A stretch of DNA of 64,000 nucleotides, from contig OZ017803.1 of the NCBI GenBank assembly GCA_963969395.1, forward strand, positions 20,336,001 through 20,400,000. Reading direction: 5' to 3'. The position numbers were made by a program, and so were the translations under genes. Source of the stretch: Pseudoscleropodium purum (taxonomy: Eukaryota > Streptophyta > Bryopsida > Hypnales > Brachytheciaceae). Numbering within the stretch: position 1 is the first letter of the stretch; each line of letters begins with the position of its first letter. Positions 51,801 through 61,448 of this stretch are shown here, piece by piece. Below the pieces are notes generated by a model that was not told the origin of the DNA, did no database searches, and was given only the letters and a program-made list of their open reading frames with translations.

Positions 51801-52165
51801 GTCGACCCTACATCGAGATTGATGGTTCAAGAATCAAGTAAGGTGAAAGCGAAAAGAGAAATGCAACCTTTTGCTATCTCTCCGGTGAAGAATAGGACCC
51901 CTCTTGATGAAAATGTTGCTACTTTGTCAAATAAAAAAATAAAAAAAATTCCTATTCAAAAAGCCTTTAATCGTTCTATTAGAGTAAAAAAGAAAAATTT
52001 AATTCGAAAGAAGGGAGTAAACCTACTTCGAGAGAAGACTTGAAGGAGACAACGATACTTGATTCCAACAATGAAGATGACTCCGATAATGAAGATTTTG
52101 AACAGAGAGTTGTAGGAGAGAGTAGTGAGGCTGAGGTTAAAGGAGATGTGGATTGGCGTCCATAG
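48820..52165 (+). pseudogene. hAT superfamily transposase, decayed
   Basis: Starts at ATG 48820 (MRAKPMGDFSPWY). A BED-finger-like segment follows (VKCRLSKAVIARKLGCLLSHLGY) with Ser where the second Cys is expected. Then comes a DUF659-type region: NIPFSVARNSAFKE, LSIDGWSS with the first catalytic-type Asp, NAEYLTAVLEKFIEQVG, and ITMDNAPVN with the second. The C-terminal hAT dimerisation region reads LAKWILTQPVSSSYYERNWS, NYSFVHNKSRNKL and SERAADLVYVYIN. An acidic run and a long charged tail follow. Breaks: TAA 49099, TAG 49423, a frame change in an A7 run near 49645, TAG 49758, and another frame change near the 3' end (one frame stops at 52043, the other at 52165). The 745 codons from 49806 to 52043 are open. 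It cannot make active transposase as read. Confidence 0.88.
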
Positions 52166-52499
52166 GAATTGTGGAGATGTGAATTTAGATGTTTGATTGT
52201 TTAGTTATTGATGATATATGGAGCTCATGTTAACAAATGACAATGGTTTCTTCAATCATTTTATTATAAAATTGTTTGTTTATTGATGATATACATCTCG
52301 GTGGATTTTAAAGTGATTTTGTTTCTAAATCAAAAAAATTAAAAATATAATTCATATTTTAGCTTTTACGTAAATAGTGATATACAACTCTATTGAATCG
52401 CAATTGCAATATAAGAAAAATCAAAATCCAAATGACTTCACTCTTAATCTCTCATTGGTGAAAACAATCAAAACAAAAAACCCAAAACGGGTTTTCTAA
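52166..52499. other. AT-rich 3' flank of the transposase gene
   Basis: AT-rich DNA between the transposase and the right terminal repeat. It probably holds the 3' UTR and terminator; no motif was assigned. Confidence 0.45.
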
Positions 52500-52677
52500 G
52501 CTGCCCCGTCCGTCCGCCCTGTCCGTCTGCTCCGCCTGTCTGCCCTGTCCATCCGCTCCGTTCGTCCGCCCCGCTCGTCCACCTTCTGACGGCGGGAGGG
52601 ACGTTGCGTCCACTGGCGTCCAGACGTCCGGGTTTCAGACGCTATTTTAGGGCGGACGTAGAGATTCGTCAACCCTA
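52500..52677. repeat. Right terminal GC-rich region of the giant element
   Basis: GTCCGTCCGCCCTGTCCG-type repeats followed by TTCTGACGGCGGGAGGGACG, TTGCGTCCACTGGCGTCC, GACGCTATTTTAGGGCGGACG and the terminal ATTCGTCAACCCTA. The same order occurs at the right ends of the MITEs (35854 and 53418). Confidence 0.85.
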
Positions 52678-53210
52678 TCGTAATCTAAAAGAAATTTCGG
52701 GATGAATACAAGGAATGTTTCCAAAATGACATGGAGACAGTTTCTGTCCCTATAAGTCAATGCATTATTGCAAGTGATTGACCAATATGTCATTCCAACC
52801 TTGCAAAGAGACATTATTGAGGTTGTTAAAAAAGAACTCATTCAACTCATCAACATCAAGCAACGCCAAAAGGTTTGCCTCACGTTAGTTGATTCAAATA
52901 GATGATTGCTAAAAAAAAAGCCGAAGAGCTGCAGAGTCGAAGAGTCGGAGAAGTGGGATGACATTAAAGACAGCCTATACATAATCATAAATGGCCAATA
53001 CAATATTACTGCATTCTAGGAGCTTCAAACTGAAGATTGTGGAGAGGACAAAAAATTAAAGCTGCAGAGATGGGATGCTTTCATCATTTTGTCTTTGGAT
53101 CATGCAAAATTACAAAACATCTCAAAATACTATAATATTGCTAATCATTTGGATCACTCTCAGCCAACTTTGGGGAACCAAATCATTGCGTATTGGAACA
53201 TCTAGATCTA
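52678..53210. other. Right flank of the giant element
   Basis: Not the continuation of tandem unit 2. It contains short protein-like stretches (LQVIDQYVIPTLQRDIIEVVKKELI on the plus strand near 52760-52830, and EDKKLKLQRWDAFIILSLDHA near 53045-53105) interrupted by stops. It looks like an old, unrecognised coding relic, possibly a retroelement; no family can be supported. Confidence 0.35.
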
Positions 53211-53218
53211 GTAAAAAC

Positions 53219-53418
53219 CAGGGTTGACAGGACAGTCGGACGTCCGGGATGTCCGAACGCGGACGCTGACATTTGCGGACGCTGTCCGCCTGTCCGCCCC
53301 GCCCCGCCCATCCGCCTTTCAACGGCGGGAAGGACGTTGCGTCCGCTGGCATCTATGAGGACGGACGTCCAAGTTACGGACGCTATTTTGGGGCAAACGT
53401 ACTAATTTGTCAACACTG
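53219..53418. mobile_element. GC-rich hAT-type MITE
   Basis: A 200-bp element with termini CAGGGTTGACAGG and, inverted, CAGTGTTGACAAA, flanked by the near-perfect 8-bp duplication gtaaaaac (53211-53218) and gtacaaac (53419-53426). Subterminal sequence matches the large element and the MITE at 35573 (GACGTCCGG, GCGGACGCTGACATTTGCGG, GGACGTTGCGTCCGCTGG, ACGGACGCTATTTTGGGGC). It has no coding capacity. Confidence 0.92.
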
Positions 53419-53426
53419 GTACAAAC

Positions 53427-56400
53427 GTGCCACTAACAAAGTAAATGACAACGCAAAGGGAAAAAATAACTCAATCTATGGCGTAAATAATTATAAGGTA
53501 CCATCTCTTTTCTACTTCTATCATCGAGTTGATGATAACCATTTATCAATTTATTACTTGATCATCAAGTTGAGGATAAATAGATTTAAACTAGTTTTTA
53601 TTAACATTTTGAATTCATTGGCCTTCAAAAATTTACAAACATTGTAGTTGAGTAGTTCCAGAACATAAATCCCGATATGGATGGAGCTTCAATATCTGGA
53701 ACTACATATCTCAAAAATGAGATCAAGATTATAAGGTTGATGGATGAGCTTTTTGCGTACTGGCAGAAGTTCTTGACAATACACACCAATGGCGAGTTGA
53801 TTGATCCTATTTCTTTGACACAATTCAAGGCATTGAAAAGATTGAAAATCAAAGCAATGTCATTAAAAAGAGAGTTTCTCAAACATTGTGGCTAGTTTAC
53901 AAATAGAGACTACGAAGTATTTGCATAGCATCTACTTCGAGAGGTACCAAAACAAAAGTCTCTATCTTGAGAACTAAGATTCTCGTATCCAACAACATTT
54001 CAGCAACGGATTGGGTGGAGAGAAAGGCCCAAATATGACACTTCCACAAATTGCATATACTATATGGATGCCTGTAATCAAGACAATTTTATTTTATAGT
54101 AAAATTTTATTTTTTTAAGTATAAAATGGGTTTTATGTTCAAAATTTTGAGCAATAAAGTGTGAATGTGGTGATAGTTGATGTTTAAATGTGAAAAGTCT
54201 CTTTAGTTTAAACGGTTGTGAATTGTGACAGTTTTTATCAAGAGATTTGAAGGGGTGTTTTTGAGAATGGAGGGTGATAAATAGAGATTTTTCTCTCATT
54301 CTTCTCTCTTCTTCTTTTTAATTTTCTCTTGCAATTTTGTGTGGTGAAGTTATGTTTTTCATTGTCATCTTGAGTTGTGATTTTTTTTATTTCACTTAAG
54401 TGTTAGTTTTATTGCTTTAAGCATTACATTTCATTTTGGTATTACATTGCCGTGAGCAATTTTTTATGAAGGAGAATCTTTTTAAGAGAATTTTTATTAT
54501 CTTTTGAGTAGAATTTTGTCTATCAATTGTTTTTCATCTCTTAAGAGAATTCTTTGTATCAATGTTTAAAGTGAGAGGGGAAGAAAAGTAGAGCAAAATA
54601 TTGATTTATTAATTAATTTGTTAATTCCAATGATTGGAAATTATTTTTATTTAAAAGATTGGAATATCTTTGTATTACTAGTGGATATATATGTTGGAAA
54701 CAAAATTAGGAATTGAGATTTATTTGGAGTTGGAAAATGAGTTTAGAATTCTAATGAATAGAAATTATTGAACAATTTTAAATAATTGTTGTATATTTTA
54801 ATTATGGAATGATTATCTATATAATTAATAAATGGTATTCCAATTGAAGTTACGTGTACATGGATTAATGCTTAAATGTGTATTTAAATTCTTATGGGAT
54901 ATTGGTGTGTGAAATTGTTTATCTAAAGTGCAAGTTGAGAATTTCTATGTTGTAGTAATATTTTATTGAGAGAAATCAATTGCTTGACTATAGAGTTAAT
55001 ATGATGGGAATACAAATGATGTAAAATGGATAGAGAACCTATTAAATTAAAATTGAAGCAATGTAAATTTTGTAACCAATTGAATTACGCAAAAGTAGAT
55101 TGTGAGATTAAAAAGGAAAACATTAAGATAAAGGATAAGAGTAAGGATTCAATAGAAGACAAGTTGGAAGAGATTTACAGCAAAGAAAGATCACTTGGAG
55201 ATGCTGAATGATGAAAGAATATTTTCAAATAAAGACCGGAGCTTTGATAAGGGAAGAATTCAAAATAATTTAAAATAATTTAGCAAAGCATATTATAGAT
55301 TCCTTAAGGAAAATTTTAGAATTGCTTAAGCAATGTCCTTGGTTGTTTTCAATTCCTAGAAAGGATATATGGTACATTTATTTTAAGTAATTAAGACATT
55401 AGTGCTTAAAGCGATTTCAAAGCGAAATGATATTTGTGCAAAACAATTCATGAATTCTTGGTTAAACTGAATTTTCAAAGTTCAAATATGTATTGTGTGA
55501 TGCAAGTTGCAAATGAATATATTTGTAATATATTTCAATGAATTCAAAATATGAGATTTGTGGATGCAGGTGCCCTTAATTCACACTTTTTAAATTTATA
55601 TTTTATCTTGAGATAAGACTAGACGGATTTAGTGGTTAGAAATTTGTATTTATAATTGGACAGAAACTAAAGAGAGAATTCCTTCCCATTCCTAAATAGA
55701 ATATGAAAGATACAAAATACCCTAATATATTAAGATTAAAGATATAATTTACCTACAAAGTGATATTAGCTAATTAAAACACTAAGGTAATTTGAGTTTT
55801 CCCTGAACGAACCTAATTGGAATTGCCTTGGTTTTGTCTTATAAAAAATTGTACTACAATGCCTCTAAGAACACAAAGGCGAATAGGCAAATGAGGCCAT
55901 CAAATTCCAAATGGAGTTTTACCTTGATATCTTCCACGATTTTGCAAAGCTGAATAAAAACGTTTTTGGCATCTACAAAGGTGTCAAATTCATGCTTACC
56001 ACAAAGGTACAAATATTTCTCTTAGTAGTTCCACCTATCATTGACTCAAGGATACTTATTGATTAATTAAAATAACAATTATTTGATTGTGATATGATCT
56101 TTTGTTTTTAGTTTAGTACCCATTTTGCATATCCTCAAGTTGATGATATTCTTTTTCTCATGAATGTATCTTTTTGAGTGTGTCTCTTAATTGCTTCCCT
56201 ATTATGAACAAATGTGTCGCTCGTGTAGTCTAGGCGTAAGTATCTTTACTCACAAAAATATGGTAAGTTGATACAAATTATCATCCCAAGGAATTCTAGA
56301 TGCCTTTCCAAACTCCAATATCCGGATGATCGTTTTCTCCTCTTCCGACTAATCTCTTTCATTCTCTTTTCCGGAATCAATACTATCTGGATTTCTATTC

Positions 56401-57191
56401 GGATCCGGTATCACCCGGTTTTCCGGTTTTGTCCCTTAACAAACTGGTTTTCAATTCCTCTATTTTACCATCAGAGGGTCCGCTATTAATCTTTCGAGGG
56501 ATAGGAACTTCACCACTCTTGTCTATTTACTATATAGACAAAAACAAATAAACAACAAACACCCAAGTACTCAAGATGTTGTAGTGCACATGGTAGATCC
56601 GGATCCTTACAACATCCCGGATGGCCGATCCGGAATGTAGGTCACTCAGGATTGCGTTCACTCCTCCTTAATACAATGACAGATCTCAGACCCTTGGAAC
56701 TGACAAGGGGGGTATCTTTTGAGGTGTAAGACGAATCCCAAGGTAGGCAGACCTTTCGGTGAGTGGGAGTTTCTTCTGACGCTCGCTCGTCTCTGTACAG
56801 AATTGTTTCCAATTCCAGATCTACACTCATACCACTTCTTCACTAAAAACTAAATCACCGTTTCAGTAGTTCAAAGGTACTACATGCAGCTCCTTTGTCT
56901 CATATCTAACATCATTACAATAGTACTCCCTCAATCCAATCAAGTTATCTGAAATCCGGATTCCTCTTCACCCGTCCTTCTCACATCTCAACACTCAAAC
57001 AACAAACCAACACAATCCGAATACACGATTGAAGCCAGAATGTTCACCAAGTGACTTAAATTAAAGAAGGGAATGGAATACAACAAAATAATTGCTAGGA
57101 TAGAATGAGAAGGCAACAAACTTGCCCGCCTTTAAAAATCAAAATCAAAACCAAATTCAACGCCTACAAAGTCATAAAGGCATCCTGGAAA
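53427..57191. other. Low-information AT-rich DNA
   Basis: Mostly AT-rich with no supported intact gene. A 72-codon plus ORF at 53677-53895 has protein-like composition but no recognised family. A zinc-knuckle-like relic lies at 55026. The stretch 56280-57060 is notable for repeated TCCGG/CCGGA motifs. Confidence 0.4.
55026..55211 (+). pseudogene. Zinc-knuckle-like relic
   Basis: A 61-codon ORF containing CKFCNQLNYAKVDC, which has the exact Cys-x2-Cys-x4-X-x4-Cys spacing of a CCHC zinc knuckle, but with Tyr where His is expected. It is followed by a charged Lys/Glu-rich tail. This may be the remnant of a retrotransposon gag or another nucleic-acid-binding protein. It could equally be a chance pattern. 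Confidence 0.3.
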
Positions 57192-57719
57192 TCAAGGCAA
57201 CCAACTAGTGAATAATCTGGAATATCTGGAACATCCACAACCCAACAGCCCCGACAAATCCAGAACTCCTAAAACAATCCGGAACTCGAAAGCCCCAAAA
57301 ATGGTGTTGGCCACCGTGACTGTAATGCGGGTAGGCTTTTCCAGATACAAGATTGGAATCAGGAAGTTCAATATCCATCTATGCCTCTCGTTCTTACAAT
57401 CACGAATGGAAAAACCTTCCTTTGAATGGACTTGATTCCGGAACTTTCCGGCCATGTACTTGTCCGCTCTTCCAGCTAGTCCAAGCCCATTCTTCTTAAA
57501 CAAATAGACATCCGCCCAAATGTCTTCCGTCCAAGCTACGGGTCGGCCTCTCACTGTTAACTCGTATTGATTCGGAACTCTGTAAATGAGTTCTTGAATC
57601 ATCTCCTTGTTCTTCATGTTCCACAACCTATCTAACAATTCGACACATCCAATATACATGAGGTCCTCCTCTAATTGCACTCGGTGAGCCAGGTCGAAAG
57701 GGATAACCGGACAAACCAT
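57192..57719 (-). CDS. Unrecognised 175-residue protein, possibly repeat-derived
   Basis: An open frame from ATG at 57719 to 57192, far longer than expected by chance in this AT-rich DNA. Composition is protein-like, with many charged residues and few low-complexity stretches; recognisable segments include LEEDLMYIGCVELLDRLWNM, ELTVRGRPVAWTEDIWADVY and RWILNFLIPILYLEKPTRIT. I do not recognise the family. No signal peptide or membrane helix is evident. It may be the N-terminal part of a longer repeat-associated protein, since the last ~35 residues (FEFRIVLGVLDLSGLLGCGC) look like read-through into non-coding DNA. No clear LTRs or terminal repeats were seen around it. Confidence 0.4.
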   Translation of the reverse strand: MVCPVIPFDLAHRVQLEEDLMYIGCVELLDRLWNMKNKEMIQELIYRVPNQYELTVRGRPVAWTEDIWADVYLFKKNGLGLAGRADKYMAGKFRNQVHSKEGFSIRDCKNERHRWILNFLIPILYLEKPTRITVTVANTIFGAFEFRIVLGVLDLSGLLGCGCSRYSRLFTSWLP

Positions 57720-60065
57720 CTAGGCTACAACTCCAAACTTTCATGCAATTGGGTCGGCAACCACTACTATGAATCACCGACAACTGATAAACCTAGTCCA
57801 GTACTAATCCTTCTGTCTCCTTCCTATCTTGATTGCTATCTCACCACTCTTTCTCTCAACTATACGTTCATCAAGTTTAGCAAGCAAAGAGGGAAAGAAA
57901 GAGAAGTGGCGATAGATTTAAGTACTTGATGCGTAGCCGGCAGTTCCCGGTGGAGAATGGGTAGATGACCGTTCCCATAACGGTCTCCTAGTTTCTTAGA
58001 CCGAAAGTCTAGAATGTAGGTTTGGGAAATCCGGTACTTTTCTGGATCCTGAATCTGTATCGGATTTGTTTCCGTAATGTTACTAATGGTTTAAGCAATC
58101 CAAAAAAACTAACTATTTCTATTATAGTTGTAGTGTACTAGAAGTCTCTAGAGGTTACCAAAAAAAATGAAATTTGCAAGTCTATCTAATCCTAATTCTA
58201 GATTAACTTATCATATTTGAGTTTTCGTACTCCCACAAATAGTATGATAGATAAACATAAAAAGTATTTAGAATACCTGAATGCACGTTACTATACAACA
58301 AACATTTACATGCACCCTAGTAAGTGATGAGGCTTAATTATACTTCACTGACTTTAGAAGTCACTATGAAAAAAGCTTCATACTTCATTCACTTTGGAGA
58401 TCATTCATTGTAAGCTAAAGTTACATATTCTTTTTTTATAATCAAACTATCAATGAAGTAAAACTTTGTGTACTAAATTTCCTTGAAATTGCTTTGTGGT
58501 AAATTATATGGAGCATTACATTACATCTTCTTCTCAATGGATGGATGGATGAACGGATGCTATGGGGCTTGCTTCATTTAATTCACGAGAAACAACATGT
58601 TTAAGACTTTCAATTTCTATTGGATGTTTGCTTGTATTTATCATTGGGTTCAAGAACTATTACTTGAATAATGCTTCACACTTATTTTTCAAAGTCTTAA
58701 AGTAACCACTCTGTCTGAATTTAACAAATAAGGCCTTAATATTATATTACACCATTTTCAATGCTTTCCATTCTAAAAAATTTATTTAAATATGCTATTC
58801 CAAATTTAAACAACAAAATTAAGATTCTCATAAATAATTTTTGTGATAGTTAAAATTCAAAATTAATCGAAGGTATATTTTTATTGATATAATTTTATTT
58901 CCAACATTTCACTACAAAATTGCAAATACTTTATTTTTTACATAAATTTTAAAAAAAATAATGTCATTAGAAAAATTTGGTTTCACATGTTGTTTTTATG
59001 TTATAATTTTTTTATCATATAGGCTATACACTTTTATAAAGTTCATAATAGTTGAAATGGAATTCCATTCCAAAATTCTATTCCTGAATATTGTTCCAAA
59101 ATTACTTTAAATTACGTCCAAAACCCTAAACCATACCTCTCCTTGGCATTTGTTGAGTCCATCAAACCTTGTTCGTCAAATTGAAGAACCTCATACATTA
59201 CTTTCGTTGGTCCTTCGTCAATCGCTCCTTCGTCTATTATTCCACTTTGTTTTGTTGTTGTCCACAAACAACGTTCACTACCTGGCATCTTCCCTACCGT
59301 TCACACAACCCACAATGTTCCCTACGTTCACCCAGGCACGTTCCCTTACGGGTAGACCAATGAACTTTCAAATAGCATACCCGACCCAGATCGTGCAAAA
59401 GGCAAACGGTAAACCAAAGTGTGCCCATGATCATGAATTTAGACTCCCAAGTTTCCCTGTTCTACACCGGGGATTTCAGAAAACCGAATCCCCGAATCGA
59501 CACATGACGTATTTCCTGCCCAAAATCGGGGTTGTGCAAAAAGTATTCCACAAATATAAATTGATGTGTGTGACATTCTGGAAGGTCGCATTCCAAAGAA
59601 AACTCTATTTCTGTACAGCTGTTTCGCTCGCAATGTCCAAATTCCGTACAATTAGGTCTAAACTTCAAGTCTGTCCCCCAAATTTCGGTACAATTCTTCA
59701 GGGACTGTCGGATTCATTCCAAATCAGGCATCATAATGAACCTGCTTTACTTCCACTTGAGAGCAAGCCTTCTGTGTCTGAACATTGAATGGGTCACAGG
59801 AGAAATCCAGAATGTCCATCTATGGAATATTCCATTTGAAGAATTCCATAGTAGCCAGTGTCACTACGTATGGAATTTAGACGCAAAAGGAGCTAGATTT
59901 GCTCCATTTCCATCGACAATTGCCATAGCCACAGGACATTCAGTAATTGTCCAATTTTCACGATTAGGGTTTAGGGAAGTTGGCCATATTGGGCCTCTCC
60001 GGAAGTCCGGATCTGTGTTCATGCCTGCATCCCTAAGCTACCGAATCCATTCGATATCAGGCATC
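57720..60065. other. No supported gene
   Basis: AT-rich to about 59100, then of mixed composition. A 212-codon plus ORF at 59150-59788 is open, but it lacks an ATG at its annotated start and has no recognisable domain, so I do not call it a gene. Possible promoter or 3' flank of the kinase remnant at 60066 could not be defined. Confidence 0.4.
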
Positions 60066-60435
60066 TCAATAGACCCACTCCCCGTCCCCAGCAGCCCATC
60101 TCGGGATCCACGAGGCGATTTCGTGTGGGTCGAGGTGGAGAGTGAGCAGGCTCTGGGGAGACTGACAGCTGCCTCGCAGCAGTCGAACTGATTCTCCAAA
60201 CAGTGTTTGCGCTTCCTGAGTCGCGTGAGCTCGATCGACGAGCTCGGCGTCCAATCCGCCTTGTAGCATGCCCACCACGCTGGCCATGTGGGGGGCGCTT
60301 GTCGGCGGACATTTGAATGCACAGAAAGGCGATGTTGAGCAGGCGCTGCACTTCGACGAACTCTTCGTCTGTTCGCAGGTTGAGGGTTGAGTCGATGAGT
60401 TGCGTCATCTTGCCTTCCGAGCGGAGACGCCAGGC
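60066..60435 (-). pseudogene. Receptor-kinase C-terminal exon, frameshifted
   Basis: A minus-strand exon starting after an AG at 60436-60437 and ending at TGA 60066. It reads AWRLRSEGKMTQLIDSTLNL, then LLNIAFLCIQMSADKRPP, equivalent to the end of the kinase domain (subdomain XI) in the tandem receptor kinase ([20 protein letters not shown]). After KRPP an extra C in a run of C's shifts the frame. The expected MASVVGMLQGGLDAEL continues in the next frame to a divergent GC-rich tail. Base composition is much richer in GC than in the neighbouring copies. It is a different, older paralogue, here probably inactive. Confidence 0.7.
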
Positions 60436-61225
60436 CTGCATGGATGCGAACGACGACATGAGTGAGCTAGTCAGAGGGTTGGTAGTTTGAGACCATCATC
60501 CAGATCTAGAGATATCTGGAAACTTAAGAGAAAGGTACACACTGCTAGAATTTGGAGGGTTCAGCAACATTTGTAGCAGTGTTTCTAACAACGTTTTTAA
60601 CTGCATGAAGCATTTGGGAAGATTGATTTAGCAAACATGAAAATTTTGGGACGTACTTCAGCATGCAAATCATGCAACAATTTTCATCAAAGTCGTTTGA
60701 AAACGTTGTTCAATATTAATTTGGACAATTTTCCATAGCAACATTGAATGTCAACTTTGGACGCATTGCCATAAAACGTTGTTGTAAGGGTGAATTCTAG
60801 CAGCTCGTAGGAACTCCATTCTTTTGGTTTTCAGCTGGTTTGAGCGATTTCTAGAGTTAAGCGAGGTTCCCATCACGCAACATATGAGTTTTCCAAGTTT
60901 TGTTCGTAGGCAAGGCAAAATTGTGGGTTACTGGGTCTGTTTTCTTTGACTCCATAGCTCTTGTCCATTGCACTGTTGATGAGATTCTAAATATGTAATT
61001 TGCAGTAATATTTATTTTGCTTATAACTTCTTCATTTTTTTCCTTCAATTTTCTTGATTTTTTAATTTATCAAGAGATGCAATGTCCTTCATTGATTTGG
61101 TGATGTAAAACTTGACACAATTTGAATTATTTGTTCAAAAATATGATTACACAAACTTGTCATTTAAAAAATCAATCCTTGATTGTTAATTTGTTTCAGA
61201 TTGATGCGAAGACATGAATACTCAC

Positions 61226-61375
61226 CCTATCTAGAAGATAGACCTTGTCTTTTGGTAGCTTCTTGTTGGTGGTTTTTTTGCCACTTACAATCTCAAAAAG
61301 GAGCACTCCAAAGTTGTAGATGTCAACTTTCTTGCACAATTGTTCCAAAGTAGCATATTTTGGGGCCGAATCCAA
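61226..61375 (-). pseudogene. Receptor-kinase exon remnant (subdomains VIII-IX)
   Basis: A minus-strand exon reading SAPKYATLEQLCKKVDIYNF, then GVLLFEIVSGKKT, ending at a GT donor (exon end 61226). It aligns with the exon carrying [20 protein letters not shown] in the tandem receptor kinase, with APEY changed to APKY. It precedes, in transcript order, the exon at 60435-60066, so both may belong to one broken gene. The 5' border is unclear. Confidence 0.6.
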
Positions 61376-61448
61376 TTTAAGGTCACAAATGAAAATAGGT
61401 ATAAACTAATTTCATGCCATGAATCTTGAAACGTGACAAAGTTATTAA

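Larger units (their letters stand above)
36529..52677. mobile_element. Giant hAT-like element with four decayed genes
   Basis: A roughly 16.1-kb element. The left terminus CAAGGTTGACGTGACGTCCGG (from 36529) and the right terminus (inverted TAGGGTTGACGAATC, ending 52677) match the corresponding ends of the two MITEs at 35573 and 53219 in the same orientation. Inside are a kinase-like gene and a novel-domain gene on the minus strand, then a novel-domain/RING gene and a hAT transposase on the plus strand, separated by AT-rich spacers and GC-rich arrays. The left flank octamer ttaatttg (36521-36528) is not repeated on the right (tcgtaatc, 52678-52685), and the right flank is not the continuation of unit 2. 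The visible element may therefore be a recombinant of two copies. All four genes are interrupted. Confidence 0.75.

Noticed and set aside
36529..53418. Pack-MULE or Helitron interpretation of the GC-rich elements
   Set aside because: The MITE target duplications are 8 bp, the ends are CAGGG-like, and the element encodes a hAT transposase; Mutator elements make about 9-bp duplications and Helitrons make none.
59150..59788. 212-codon plus-strand ORF
   Set aside because: No ATG at its start, no recognisable domain, and overlapping ORFs in other frames; probably chance.
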